Source: Symsagittifera roscoffensis (taxonomy: Eukaryota; Xenacoelomorpha; Acoela; Convolutidae). Taken from it: a stretch of 64,000 bases of DNA. The notes under the pieces were generated by a model. The model saw nothing but the letters and a program-made list of their open reading frames with translations. It searched no databases and was not told the DNA's origin. The stretch spans positions 9,766,539 through 9,830,538 of the forward strand of contig NC_087070.1 in the NCBI RefSeq assembly GCF_963678635.1. The letters run 5' to 3'. A program made the translations under genes and the position numbers. Of this stretch, positions 11,001 to 23,600 are shown piece by piece (the first letter of the stretch is position 1; every line of letters starts with the position of its first letter).

Positions 11001-13794
11001 CTCATATAATAGATCGAACTATAACAGACCAAACAATAATTACCAAAACAGATCGCGAAATAATTCACAAAATCGACACTCAAGTTATAATAATCGTTAT
11101 AGAAATTATTCCCAATCACCACACCGGAATAATAATAACTATAATAATTCTAATAATCGCCACAGAAGTAGTACACCTAAACATCAAAGACAAATCAATC
11201 AAGTACAATCTAATCCAGAAACAACATCAGACCCTCCAGGTATTGATGACACAGTAACTGATACGTTACAACTCAATCAAATAAACTGTACATCATCAGA
11301 TTCAGAAAGTGATACTGAAAACACTCTTTCTATCAATATGATAAAAGTCGAAAATGACTATGAATCTGTCATATATGAACAACCCTTTTCATCACACATA
11401 TATGAAAATCAATCAGAATTTCTTCAAAATTATTACACTACACCCATAAATTCCACACCAACGACACAAGAAACAAATGAGATTAACACTACAAATCAAA
11501 CCAATAAAAATACCAAAACAAAATGCTTGAATACAAACCACATTTATCAAAATATACAAAAAGAACAACCCAAAGAAAAAATTTGGACAATACCATTTCT
11601 CTTAGAAAGCCCAAGAAATAAAGAATTTCAACCACCAGACCTTGAAATAGATTTTTTAATTGATTCAGGAGCAGAATCAAACATAATAAACATCCCCACA
11701 TGGAATGAAATAAAAACCTTACACCCAAAGCTAACACCTCTTGAAACCTCCAGCAAACTAGCAACAGCACAAGGATCAACATTGATAAACTACGGAAAAA
11801 TCCAATTATTTCTCCTCCCCACCAGAACAATGGAGCAAAGCAAAATTTTAAATAAGCCATTTAAACAAATATTCCATATCACTGACATTAAATATAATAT
11901 CATTGGAATACCATTTATTTCGAAGTATATACCAACAATTAACATACTAAATAGTAAAATATTAATCAAAGATAAATATACAAAAACAAAAGAAACATCC
12001 TTAACATTTTTTCAAAGATTAAATAAACAACCACCATTCTTTTCAAAATTCTACCCGATATTTAACCAACAAAGAAAACACCTAAAACCACTATCAGGAA
12101 ATATCTATAATTTTTCAATCAAACAAGTTCACCAATATGATAAAGAACAAAACAAACAAAAATTTTATATGTCAGAATTTGAATTCAAACCTATTCACAA
12201 ATTTTTCAAAATCACAATCTCATCCATAAAATATTTGAAAAATTCGAATTCCGATATCATTTCCTTACATGTCTATAACAACACACCTTACCAAGTAACA
12301 TTACCTTTAGGACTTTTAGGATATTGCGAAACCAACGCTACAATATCACCAATACACGAAAAAGCCTATCGCGTAAATAATATACTCCAATTACTAGATA
12401 TTTGCCAATCTACAATTCTTAATGAAGAATTATCTATAAATAATATAATAAGTAACGAAAACAGAAATACGGATTATTTCACAAAAACTCCATATTTCAA
12501 ACCTACATTCAACATAAGTAACTACACAGAGGACCAACAAAAATTTTTAACAATGTTTAATTTTCAACATTCACAAATAACACAAGACGAATTCGAAAAG
12601 TTAGCCAAACAGCTAATTAAATATTCATCAGTCTATGCAACATCAAAATTTGATGTTGGAAAAATCAGTTCATCACTACATCTCCCGTTAAAACCAGACG
12701 CAGTTTTCAAAAAACAGAGAGCAAGTAAAGTACCAATTCACTTACATGATAAAGTGAACAGATTACTCGATATTTTAGAACAATACAACATTATATCACC
12801 AGTTAATAAAGAAGAACAACCAAAAGGCAACACATTTATCAACCCCGTTATCATTCTAGCTAAAGGAGAATCATTAAAAATCGTTCTCGACGCTAGATAC
12901 CTCAATTCACTCATAGATGAATCAAAATGTAATTGGCCCATTGAACCAATACAAGTTATTTTAACAAAGATAAACGGCAAATACTTTACAACCGCCGATA
13001 TGAATAGTGCATACAATCAAATGCCACTAGATGAACAATCACGACGTTTAACACAATTTGTTATCGGAAACCAACAATATGAATTCAACCGCTTATTCTA
13101 TGGAATATCCATAGGACCAGCAGCATTTTCAGCTTTTATGAGCAAAATTTTTAGACCACTGATACTCAAGAAAAACGCAATCACCTATTTAGACGATGTT
13201 TTTATGCAATCACAAACAAAAGACGAGATGTTCAATGATTTAGAAAAATATCACCAAATACTTCAGAACGAAAATCTGAAGGCCGCCCCCGATAAATCAC
13301 ACTTCTTTTTGACAAGAGTTAAATTCTTAGGACATAATATAGAAAGAAAAACAATCACTCCATTGAAATCACGCATTGACGCTATTCAAAAACTTCAACC
13401 ACCAACAAATAAAAAGAAAATCCAAGAATTTCTTGGAATGTTAAACTTTTTAAGTAAATATGTTTATAAAATGCAATTATATCTACGACCATTTTATAAC
13501 ATCCTTAGACAACAAAATAATTTTGAATGGAACACAGAACATCAAACACGATTTGAAGAAATAAAGAAACTTTTAACTGAACAAATTTCAAACACAATTC
13601 CAGATTCAAATCAACCATTTTATGCAATGTGCGATGCTTTGAACTTTGGCATCGGTGCAGCACTATTACAATCACATAATGGTACAAATAAAATGAACCT
13701 CATATCAGCAAATTCTCGATTATTCACTCAAGCAGAGCTACGACTCTCTAATGAGAGAATGTACAGCCATAATATATACACTGACAGAATATGA
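7978..13794 (+). CDS. gag-pol: gag-pol polyprotein, copy 1, cut short in RNase H
   Basis: One frame carries gag and pol with no frameshift between them. In order: a unique N-terminus; a retrotransposon Gag domain at about residues 600-790; a CCHC knuckle CNYCRRYGHSISEC at 842-855; a long Asn/Arg/Ser/Tyr-rich tract to about 1100; an aspartic protease with IDSGAES (Asp1229); a long spacer; a reverse transcriptase at about 1560-1800 with YLDD at 1737-1740; and the start of RNase H (YAMCDALNFG, Asp1886). Relative to copy 2, five bases are missing at about 13750, so the last 17 residues are out of frame. RNase H and integrase continue in the next entry. Protein acts in virus-like particles as replication enzymes and capsid. 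Confidence 0.9.
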   Translation: MSSTHTPGEESPDDDEIFPFIVDATTDRGQHIFCKNLLLNLFEPGISPCKTEFPDVKIKRQIIDHYLKDICNITQQYGIYSIEFTSPNHNNRKYTIQTDDLDLEFSKEFSEYIKSIQYHNSQRANSIFTNEVFAIIYSYISILENEIPITNVSPTETSKHLRVRHEITLLSSYLNIIKENFTKDDVSQHTKHDLQKILAWFIIDYFTHNIDLIAQARKNFRPQNSNDDTAITEQSDYVWDPEWSHPAFISFPQTISSQAISTISYIKDYVKVIPLTIDATPLNYNTFLPDTQNNSLNSTVIHNENLNGTRNLTQQDIQTPSHFINEEIVHTTTTQQSISPIRPNLTTPRNTNPSQTQVTLQSTVKPSVAPKYSHMDYQTYRPMTIPSKTRKTFTRNNFTDHNYNYTHPSKTYNQPQRNFNQYTRSRNWDNPMTQPNSINFQTNPPQDHSENYPFFQQNKNKKQTSYQMDYLSSDDDFLQPDIFAPNTQEYRRQGIQRTRTNHRNFSPQSIDAQHQQPIQQQNPINTQSFQPIQQQNPMTAHSYQPLQMQNEIPLPYYLQQHEITRNQLSNFSQMPNAAESLQMTMNPYLMGGSSITSNKPLMVFTGTDPEYSVEDYLNAVTANLILNIGPEPINTPLHQNWIHRRTALIQTTLDGAAQKWFSVLPLEIKSNWKRFTQEFSKMFDSERNKQQQRVLCNEIRRLPNETIKQIAVRIETLVRKAYSLNTHDYKNTKMTEILMMTLTPQLRKIAIKKRASHPSSIREPDLDFRKLVDKLEQAEITMKLEETENLKLQYVNRIETTPTNINNIQESETDLVEKITEILNIYEKNPNFKGKPSFKKWCNYCRRYGHSISECRQKQQDNQNKPQKYKEPNKSFYQYMKKDQNLPNKTVHSNNSSGKPLPNNTNYTRNQSPYNSSYRGRSPERRNTQNSSQNHYNRPNSRSNYSRSNSNTQRFVSRSNSQSRNNYYPNNQSRNSSYNRNRNYSYNRNRSYSNNRNQNYPNNQSRNNSYNRSNYNRPNNNYQNRSRNNSQNRHSSYNNRYRNYSQSPHRNNNNYNNSNNRHRSSTPKHQRQINQVQSNPETTSDPPGIDDTVTDTLQLNQINCTSSDSESDTENTLSINMIKVENDYESVIYEQPFSSHIYENQSEFLQNYYTTPINSTPTTQETNEINTTNQTNKNTKTKCLNTNHIYQNIQKEQPKEKIWTIPFLLESPRNKEFQPPDLEIDFLIDSGAESNIINIPTWNEIKTLHPKLTPLETSSKLATAQGSTLINYGKIQLFLLPTRTMEQSKILNKPFKQIFHITDIKYNIIGIPFISKYIPTINILNSKILIKDKYTKTKETSLTFFQRLNKQPPFFSKFYPIFNQQRKHLKPLSGNIYNFSIKQVHQYDKEQNKQKFYMSEFEFKPIHKFFKITISSIKYLKNSNSDIISLHVYNNTPYQVTLPLGLLGYCETNATISPIHEKAYRVNNILQLLDICQSTILNEELSINNIISNENRNTDYFTKTPYFKPTFNISNYTEDQQKFLTMFNFQHSQITQDEFEKLAKQLIKYSSVYATSKFDVGKISSSLHLPLKPDAVFKKQRASKVPIHLHDKVNRLLDILEQYNIISPVNKEEQPKGNTFINPVIILAKGESLKIVLDARYLNSLIDESKCNWPIEPIQVILTKINGKYFTTADMNSAYNQMPLDEQSRRLTQFVIGNQQYEFNRLFYGISIGPAAFSAFMSKIFRPLILKKNAITYLDDVFMQSQTKDEMFNDLEKYHQILQNENLKAAPDKSHFFLTRVKFLGHNIERKTITPLKSRIDAIQKLQPPTNKKKIQEFLGMLNFLSKYVYKMQLYLRPFYNILRQQNNFEWNTEHQTRFEEIKKLLTEQISNTIPDSNQPFYAMCDALNFGIGAALLQSHNGTNKMNLISANSRLFTQAELRLSNERMYSHNIYTDRI

Positions 13795-16195
13795 ATTTCT
13801 GATACTTGGATCAAAACATCCAACAGTTCTATTCACAGACCATAAACCAATCATCTTTCTCTTTACACAAAAATCTAACCCAAACCACCGAGTTTACAGA
13901 TTTCAACTAATTCTAATGAAATTTCCAAACTTACATATAGTTTGGACTGCAGGAAAAAATCTTGCATTACCAGACACCTTAAGTCGAAATACACCACCTG
14001 AATTACTTACACGAAAAACAACAGTTGAAATACCCAAAAACATAAAATTCTACCTTGCAGAAAACGAAACATCACCCCGATTGGAATGCAAATATGCAGT
14101 AAAAACTGATATTGAACAATCACAAATAAATAGTTTACAACATTTCCCACTTTATTTAGATTGTCAAAATAATCATTATGAAGTTGATTTACTTGGAACA
14201 TCAACTTTCAAACCAATCCCATATTCTCAATGGATAAAAAATAACACCCAACAAAAACGAACAAAACAACACCCGCCTAAAAAAGACCATTTTCCACTAA
14301 TTGAAAAAGAAGATTTAACTGATAAAATAAATTTATCAGGACCACAAACAAATGATTCAAAATACACAATAAATCAAGTTTTTGACCTTCACGACCCACT
14401 TGATACAATACCCTTATCTAAATTCGAAATTGAAAACATTTTTCTCCCTCCAACAGAAACGATTACAATTTCAACACTGAAACAATATCAAAATCTTGAC
14501 CCGATAATCAGACAACTAAAATCATGGCACAAATATAAAACTAAACCTGTCAAGGCAGATTCAACCATTCTAGGAAACAAAACACTCCTCCGATACTTTC
14601 GCAAATTTAACAACACAACAATTAACGAAAATACAGACCTTTTAGAGTATAACCTGAATGAATCTACAGTTCCATGTCTCCCTTTAAGTATGATTCTTAT
14701 AGCTTTTAATATTTCACATACACAAAATATTAAAGGACACTCTGGATCAGAGAAAACATATTCAAATTTTATACAAAACTTTTATTTCCCAAATGCACCA
14801 ATTTGGATAAAAGTACTATGCAATGACTGTATAGTATGTCAACTAAATAAACCTTACCCAAATCAAAAACAAATAGCACAAAATCAAGATTTTAAAGGAC
14901 AAAGTTTGTACTTTAATCATCGTATCTCATTTGATACTAAAGGACCAATTTCACCCTCATCAGAAGGAAACTCCTACATTATGGTAATTGTTGACGCATT
15001 TACACATTATGTAGCACTTAACCCAGTACCACATTGTAACGCTTATTACGCTTACACAACACTCTATGAACACTGGATAGCAAAATTCGGACTACCAGAA
15101 ATTTTAGTTACAGACAACGGTACAGAATTCATAAATAATGAAATTATCACACTATGTCATTTATATAACATTAAACACAAACCACGTACATCTCATGCAC
15201 CTTGGACAAACGGCTTAGTCGAAGGTATGAACCGTTCATTACAAGAATATCTTAGATGTATCATCAACGGAAATGATACAAAATATACCGAATGGTCAGC
15301 AGATGTAAAATTATTTCCCTTAGCGTATAATTCACAAATTACGACAACTTTAGGAATGTCACCATACGAAATGGTTTTTAACCAAAAGCCACGCAAACCA
15401 ATAATGTTTACAGCAAATTCTCATAAAAACGCACAAGGTTATTGTCAACCAAATAAAGACTCAATTTGTTATAACCTACCTTTACATACACACGATGAAG
15501 ATCATTTTCATCACCCACAAATTCTTAAACTAGCGTCCGGTACACACACCGAATGGATTCTAAATAGAGATAAAAAACACAATGAAATTTATCAAAAAAT
15601 AACAAAAAAGTTATTACAAAGACAAAACATTAATGAACAAATCAATTCACGTTTTACACCAGCCTCCGAATTAAAAATTGGAACATTTGTTTTAATACCT
15701 AATTTTAATACTCAAAAAGGAATTTCTAAAAAATTACAACCCCTTCGAAAAGGACCATACCAAATAATTGCAAAACCCACTGATGTCACATATAAAATTA
15801 CCGACTCAAACAAAAAAGAAATCGTTCAACATCGAAACAACCTATTACCTTATTACCCAAAAGAATACGCACTCCGCGAATTAACTCAATTATATTCTTT
15901 CACAGGATTAAAAATCATTCAAAATGAACCACATCTGAAAAACACAGAACAAAATGATAACCCCACCGAAAATCAAAACACAAAACCAATCGCCACCAAA
16001 ATCAATACACAAAACCATAAAGAATCACCAAAACAAAGAAAAAATAGAAAAATGACCGAACAAATAATACCCCAAGAACAAATCGACAAATCAGAAAATA
16101 GAAAAACAACAAGACTCCGAAATCAACCACGTAAAAACTATAAAATATTCATCCCCCAATCTAAAATTTTAAAGAAAGTGGAATTTCAAAAGTAA
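13751..16195 (+). pseudogene. pol 3' part, copy 1: RNase H end and integrase
   Basis: This continues pol in a shifted frame after the 5-nt loss at about 13750. It holds the rest of RNase H (ECTAIIYTL; FTDHKP), a zinc-binding HHCC region (GHSGSEKT ... CNDCIVC), and an intact DD35E integrase core: Asp395 (FDTKGP), Asp455 (TDNGTEF) and Glu491 (VEGMNR). A GPY module is at 668-670, followed by a basic tail ending in QK. As its start codon lies inside the former reading frame, it is unlikely to be made on its own. The integrase itself shows no damage. Confidence 0.88.
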
Positions 16196-16982
16196 TTTTA
16201 ACATTATACTTCACTATCTTGAAACCTTCGAAACATTTTTCATTTACATTTTTCAAAATAACATGCTGACAAGTACGTAATAATTCTAGTTCAAAATAAA
16301 CCAATAGGATTCATCCAATCCGTCACTTTCTCTAACTCAAACTAAGACCAATTAGACGAATCATATAGAACTCCAGGCACATCTATAACTATAACTTTAC
16401 GACCTCCAGGTCAAAAATAAGCAAACCACTCCAACTTGACAACTAAAATAAATATCACCATAATACCGTACCCCTCCCTTATCTAATAACCCAAAGATCA
16501 ACAATATTTCCCCAACTCAGACCACGAATACCCCCAAAGCAAATTTGTTAACTTAGCCTAAAGTAACAAAATGAACATTTTAATTAGCCTAAAGTATAAA
16601 AATCTCACCATACCCCGGATCATTTGACAAACAAAAATAAAGAAAAAGACGACCTCCCAGTCACCATGAAAATTGCCCCCAACAATTTTTTACAGAACTC
16701 AACCCACTTGTCAAAAAACTAATAAATAATCCGACCACACTAGAAAATCGCCTCAAACAGCAAAAAATATTCGACCAAGAGATCATTTCTTAAATGCTCT
16801 TCTCTCAATCAGTTACTCAAATACTCATAAATCTTAAACATTTTTTTACAATACTTGAAACCTTTATAATATTTCTTTTTGATATACTTGAATCTTTTCT
16901 AATAATCCTAATCATTTTTTGTAACATTTTTTTAATTTTCTACACTATACTCGAACTATTCCTCCAACTTTCCAAAACCCTT
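16196..16982 (+). other. Post-pol region of copy 1, truncated at LTR2
   Basis: It is nearly identical to 27313-28097 in copy 2. It contains the hydrophobic mini-ORF from 16794, whose C-terminus is replaced by a short reading into LTR2 (stop at 16997). The sequence CCAAAACCCTT then meets the first base of LTR2. There is no polypurine tract here, so this is not a normal 3' LTR junction. Everything from the middle of mini-ORF a through env and the 601-codon ORF is missing from this copy. Confidence 0.8.
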
Positions 16983-17392
16983 TGGAACCTGATCTAAACT
17001 ACATTTTATGATTGGATAAATTAAATGTTTTACCAATGTAAAGTATTTAATATTAACCAATCATGATCCATCTAACTAACAACCCACTTATTTGTAAGTG
17101 CTGAAGTTACTTGTAATTTCAGCACCAGAGAGATTTGAATTTAACTTAGAAATTAGTTGGACTCTCCCGAGCACTTCAGCAGCCGCAATAAACCAGTATA
17201 CCCTAGATCTATTGAGCCTAGCAGAGACTAGTTAAACAACCTGAGACTAGATAGTATAAGAGTAAGATTAGGATCGGTATTAGACTAAGAAGTTGCACGA
17301 ATCTATCCGGCCGAAAATAAGATAGCGTGACGAGCAGACGGTGTACCCTATCCGAAATTACTCTATGAGTTAACCAACTCGGACCTAACTCA
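16983..17392 (+). repeat. LTR2 (internal LTR, 410 bp)
   Basis: Same length and termini as LTR1/LTR3 but with six substitutions by eye: three at about 17019-17027, plus CAACAG to CAGCAG, AATAGACC to AATAAACC and GGTCCT to GGACCT. It serves as the 5' LTR of copy 2. Confidence 0.92.
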
Positions 17393-17394
17393 TC

Positions 17395-17412
17395 TGGTGC
17401 GACCATAAGTCT
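17395..17412 (+). promoter_or_regulatory. Primer-binding site, copy 2
   Basis: Same 18-base match starting TGG, two bases after LTR2, as in copy 1. Confidence 0.65.
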
Positions 17413-18646
17413 CGAACAAGACCTTAATAGCTTAGAATTAACCAAAATAGATTAGAAATTAGACAAAAACATTTACAAAATGTTATACGACAATAATTTA
17501 ATCGAAATGTCTCTACGACTCAATAGATCAGAGCCAATATTCCGAACCATAACAGAACTACCCGGAATTGGAAGAAGACCTCGAACCAGAGACGACATAC
17601 GACAAAGTAGAAACTTGCCATATAGCTATATGATAGTTAGGCAAAAACCAGAACAAACTTTTATATTTAGAATATTACTGGCAATGAATTTAGATTTTCA
17701 TTTGCAAACATAAAACCTTGAAGTTAATCTTCAAAATCATTTCAGGCGCTAAACAAAATTATTAATATACAATAACGATTGATAAAAAGATCTAAGATCG
17801 TTTTCCTAAAACTCTGCAGTAATATACAAAATATGTTTGAAAAATATTTATTGAAAAATAAAAAATAAAAATTAGTAGCATGACAATAAATGGTTAGTAA
17901 TCATAAATCATCCTGTTGTTCCAGCTCCATCACCTAAAACATAACAGCAATCATAAACCCACTAATATCATCAAAACACTAAATCTTTCCTTTACACACA
18001 TTTAAAAATTTATTAAAACTTAAATTCACTTAATTTTAAAACCAGATCATCAAGGCTTATCCTTGGATCTTAAATCATTTTCTACTTAATTAAATTTTAA
18101 ATTTGATCATCAAGGCTTATCCTTGGATCAAACAGAACAACTTTGTTCTCCCCCACCCACTTAATTAGTGTCTAACGACCTCAAACGTCGATTCACTACC
18201 CAACCCTTTCTAAAGACCTAAGACTAATAGAAATTTTTAAACAAAACTAATCATTCAAATTAGGATAAAAAGTGAAGAACTTCGGTTATTCATCCTTCAC
18301 TTGACCCCCCCTCTTACCAGACCCAGGATAAATCTTAGACTTAGTAAGTTTAAAATAGTATCTAACGAACTACTCGCGTTCTAATTATACCTGAACCTTG
18401 TGGATCGATTTACTATTCTCCAACCCTTGAACACAATCACTACCCCTAAGTAAGATTAAGTAAGTTAACACCTTAACTTATACTAGCCACGAGAAAGTAA
18501 AAAATCATTCTTCGGAATCGATATACTTTTCTCTCCAACCCTGAACAAATAGACCCAGGTTAAGCTAACCAAAAAATCGTAAGAACTAACAGTTTAAGAA
18601 AATAGAAATCATTTAACAACCTTTTGCATCCGTCATTCTAAAACTT
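17413..18646 (+). promoter_or_regulatory. Structured 5' leader, copy 2
   Basis: Near-identical to the copy 1 leader at an offset of 11,111 bases. The stem-loop array is at 18167-18531, the 25-bp hairpin repeats near 18045 and 18105, and the 77-codon uORF at 17480-17713. Stem arms are unchanged by eye, while scattered substitutions fall in flanking single-stranded sequence. Confidence 0.55.
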
Positions 18647-19114
18647 ATGTCATTTAAAAACCTAGGAAATAAACAAACAATCGTTTTACACAATTGTGAA
18701 ATAGATAACAAAAAATACGACCTTGTAATCACACCTCATACACAAACAGTTGGATACATTCGAACAAAACGACAAACACTAAAAAGAAAAATAATAACGA
18801 AACAAAGACAAATAACACGAAAAAGATTTTCAAAAAACCGAAACGCATTTTCAGAATCAGAAACCAACAGTTTAGACGAACTTTACAAACTAAAAGAATC
18901 AATAGATAAAAATTACCCACTTCACGATCAATTATATTTTTCTGACTCAGAAACAACTTCAAATTCATCACAAAGAGGAAAAAGAAGAATAAAAAAACAG
19001 TACAAACACAAACCAGTACATCTATACAATTGGAATCAACCAATTCGACACATTAATAATTACATATTAACAGTCATCGAACGGAAAAATGAGTTCAACG
19101 CACACCCCAGGTGA
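18647..19114 (+). CDS. orf1: basic protein upstream of gag, copy 2
   Basis: The second copy of the 155-residue basic ORF, intact, with Lys-to-Gln and Leu-to-Phe changes in the C-terminal third. It again overlaps the gag ATG (19089) by 26 nt. Function unknown; basic clusters suggest nucleic-acid binding. Confidence 0.6.
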   Translation: MSFKNLGNKQTIVLHNCEIDNKKYDLVITPHTQTVGYIRTKRQTLKRKIITKQRQITRKRFSKNRNAFSESETNSLDELYKLKESIDKNYPLHDQLYFSDSETTSNSSQRGKRRIKKQYKHKPVHLYNWNQPIRHINNYILTVIERKNEFNAHPR

Positions 19115-20621
19115 CGAAACTCCAGATGATGATGAAATCTTTCCTTTTATAGTAGATGCAACCACCGATAGAGGACAGCATATATTTTGCAAAAATTTAC
19201 TATTAAATTTATTTGAACCCGGAATTAGTCCATGTAAAACAGAGTTCCCAGATGTAAAAATCAAAAGACAAATCATAGACCACTACTTAAAAGATATATG
19301 CAACATAACACAACAGTATGGAATCTACTCCATAGAATTCACCTCACCAAACCATAATAATAGAAAATATACAATTCAAACAGACGATCTTGATTTAGAA
19401 TTTTCAAAAGTTTTTTCAGAATATATAAAAAGCATCCAATATCATAACTCACAAAGAGCAAACTCCATATTCACCAATGAAGTTTTCGCAATAATATATA
19501 GTTATATTTCGATATTAGAAAACGAAATCCCAATAACAAATGTCTCACCGACAGAAACATCTAAATATTTAAGAGTACGACATGAAATCACACTACTCTC
19601 TAGTTATTTAAACATCATTAAAGAAAATTTCACGAAAGACGACGTTTCACAACATACAAAACACGATCTACAAAAAATTTTGGCATGGTTCATAATAGAT
19701 TATTTCACACACAATATCGATTTAATTGCACAAGCAAGAAAAAATTTTAGACCCCAAAACTCGAACGATGATACCGCTATCACAGAACAATCAGATTATG
19801 TTTGGGACCCCGAATGGTCTCATCCCGCATCCATAAACTTCCCACAATCAATCTCAAGTCAAGCAATAAGTACGATATCTTACATAAGAGATTATGTGAA
19901 AGTAATACCATTAACCATTGATGCAACACCATTAAACTATAATACATTTTTACCCGATACACAAAATAATAGTTTAAACTCTACAGTCATACACAACGAA
20001 AACCTCAATGGAACTAGGAATCTTACTCAACAAGATATCCAGACACCATCACACTTCATAAATGAAGAAATTGTACACACAACAACTACACAACAAAGTA
20101 TTTCACCAATACGCCCAAATTTAACAACACCAAGAAATACAAATCCTTCACAAACACAGGTAACCTTACAATCAACCGTTAAACCTTCGGTTGCCCCTAA
20201 ATATTCACATATGGATTACCAAACATACAGACCCATGACAATACCATCAAAAACACGCAAAACATTCACTAGAAACAACTTTGCAGACCATAATTATAAT
20301 TATACACATCCATCAAAAACATATAATCAACCACAAAGAAATTTTAACCAATATACAAGATCTCGAAATTGGGATAACCCAATGACCCAACCTAATTCAA
20401 TAGATTTCCAAACAAATCCTCCACAGGATCACAGTGAAAATTACCCATTTTTTCAACAAAATAAAAAAATAAAAAACATACATCTTATCAAATGGATTAT
20501 TTATCCTCAGATGATGATTTCTTACAACCAGATATATTTGCACAAAATACTCAAGAATATCGTAGACAAGGAATACAGAAAACACGTACAAATCATAGAA
20601 ATTTTTCTCCACAACCAATAG
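19089..20621 (+). pseudogene. gag N-terminal part, copy 2, frameshifted
   Basis: It encodes the unique N-terminal region of Gag in the same frame as copy 1. The frame is lost in an A-rich run at about 20460-20480, where copy 2 has two more bases than copy 1. The last 50 or so residues are out of frame. The true continuation is the overlapping frame below. Slippage in a homopolymer is a likely cause; a sequencing error in the run cannot be excluded. Confidence 0.85.
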
Positions 20622-23600
20622 ATGCACAACATCAACAACCAATTCAACAACAAAATCTAATTAATACACAATCTTTTCAACCAATTCAACAACAAAATCC
20701 AATGACTGCACACTCGTATCAAGCATCACAAATGCAAAATGAAATACCACTCCCATATTATCTCCAACAACATGAAATAACAAGAAACCAACTTTCAAAT
20801 TTTTCCCAAATGCCAAATGCAGCAGAATCATTACAAATGACAATGAATCCATACCTTATGGGTGGATCATCAATAACATCAAACAAACCTTTAATGGTTT
20901 TCACAGGAACAGACCCTGAATATTCTGTAGAAGATTATTTAAATGCAGTAACAGCAAACCTGATTTTAAATATTGGACCTGAACCAATAAATACGCCACT
21001 ACATCAAAATTGGATACATCGACGCACAGCGTTAATACAAACAACCTTAGATGGCGCAGCCCAAAAATGGTTTTCAGTACTACCTCTAGAAATAAAATCA
21101 AACTGGAAAAGGTTTACACAGGAATTTTCAAAAATGTTTGACTCCGAAAGAAACAAACAACAACAAAGAGTTTTATGTAATGAAATTCGCAGATTACCAA
21201 ACGAAACCATCAAGCAAATAGCAGTACGAATCGAAACACTAGTTCGAAAAGCATACTCACTAAATACACATGACTATAAAAACACAAAGATGACAGAAAT
21301 CTTAATGATGACCTTAACACCACAATTAAGGAAAATAGCAATAAAAAAGAGAGCATCCCATCCTTCTTCAATTCGAGAACCCGATTTAGATTTTCGAAAA
21401 CTAGTAGACAAATTAGAACAAGCAGAAATCACGATGAAACTAGAAGAAACGGAAAATCTGAAATTACAATACGTTAACAGAATTGAAACGACTCCCACTA
21501 ATATTAATAATATACAGGAATCAGAGACAGACCTCGTTGAAAAAATCACTGAAATACTCAATATTTACGAAAAGAACCCAAACTTTAAAGGCAAACCATC
21601 TTTCAAAAAATGGTGTAATTATTGCCGACGATACGGACATAGTATTTCCGAATGTAGACAAAAACAGCAAGACAATCAAAATAAACCTCAAAAATATAAA
21701 GAACCAAATAAATCATTCTATCAATACATGAAAAAAGATCAAAATCTACCGAACAAAACAGTTTACAGCAACAACAGTTCAGGAAAACCACTCCCGAACA
21801 ATACAAATTATACAAGAAATCAATCACCATATAACTCAAGTTATAGAGGAAGATCACCAGAACGAAGAAACACGAATAATTCATCACAAAATCACTACAA
21901 TAGACCAAATAGTCGAAATAACTACTCCAGATCAAATTCAAATACACAACGATTTGTTTCTAGATCTAATTCCCAATCAAGAAATAACTACTATCCAAAC
22001 AACCAATCACGAAATTCATCATACAATAGGAATAGAAACTACTCCTATAATCGAAATAGAAGTTATTCAAACAACCGAAACCAGAATTACCCGAACAATC
22101 AATCAAGGAATAACTCATATAATAGATCGAACTATAACAGACCAAACAATAATTACCAAAACAGATCGCGAAATAATTCACAAAATCGACACTCAAGTTA
22201 TAATAATCGTTATAGAAATTATTCCCAATCACCACACCGGAATAATAATAACTATAATAATTCTAATAATCGCCACAGAAGTAGTACACCTAAACATCAA
22301 AGACAAATCAATCAAGTACAATCTAATCCAGAAACAACATCAGACCCTCCAGGTATTGATGACACAGTAACTGATACGTTACAACTCAATCAAATAAACT
22401 GTACATCATCAGATTCAGAAAGTGATACTGAAAACACTCTTTCTATCAATATGATAAAAGTCGAAAATGACTATGAATCTGTCATATATGAACAACCCTT
22501 TTCATCACACATATATGAAAATCAATCAGAATTTCTTCAAAATTATTACACTACACCCATAAATTCCACACCAACGACGCAAGAAACAAACGAGATTAAC
22601 ACTACAGATCAAACCAATAAAAATATCAAAACAAAATGCTTGGATACAAACCACATTTATCAAAATATACAAAAAGAACAACCCAAAGAAAAAATTTGGA
22701 CAATACCATTTCTCTTAGAAAGCCCAAGAAATAAAGAATTTCAACCACCAGACCTTGAAATAGATTTTTTAATTGATTCAGGAGCAGAATCAAACATAAT
22801 AAACATCCCCACATGGAATGAAATAAAAACTTTACACCCAAAGCTAACACCTCTTGAAACCTCCAGTAAGTTAGCAACAGCACAAGGATCAACATTGATA
22901 AACTACGGAAAAATCCAATTATTTCTCCTCCCCACCAGAACAATGGAACAAAGCAAAATTTTAAATAAGCCATTTAAACAAATATTCCATATCACTGACA
23001 TTAAATATAATATCATTGGAATACCATTTATTTCGAAGTATATACCAACAATTAACATAATAAATAGTAAAATATTAATCAAAGATAAATATACAAAAAC
23101 AAAAGAAACATCCTTAACATTTTTTCAAAGATTAAATAAACAACCACCATTCTTTTCAAAATTCTACCCGATATTTAACCAACAAAGAAAACACCTAAAA
23201 CCACTATCAGGAAATATCTATAATTTTTCAATCAAACAAGTTCACAAATATGATAAAGAACAAAACAAACAAAAATTTTATATGTCAGAATTTGAATTCA
23301 AACCTATTCACAAATTTTTCAAAATCACAATCTCATCCATAAAATATTTGAAAAATTCGAATTCCGATATCATTTCCTTACATGTCTATAACAACACACC
23401 TTACCAAGTAACATTACCTTTAGGACTTTTAGGATATTGTGAAACCAACGCTACAATATCACCAATACACGAAAAAGCCTATCGCGTAAATAATATACTC
23501 CAATTACTAGATATTTGCCAATCTACAATTCTTAATGAAGAATTATCTATAAATAATATAATAAGTAACGAAAACAGAAATACGGATTATTTCACAAAAA

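Noticed and set aside
10841-11257. 138-codon + strand frame within gag (also at 21954-22370)
   Set aside because: Shifted reading of the Asn/Arg/Ser/Tyr-rich tract of gag-pol; Ile/Thr-rich low complexity, no start context.
16983-17392. LTR2 as an ordinary 3' LTR of copy 1
   Set aside because: No polypurine tract before it, env block missing, and no target duplication around copy 1 alone.
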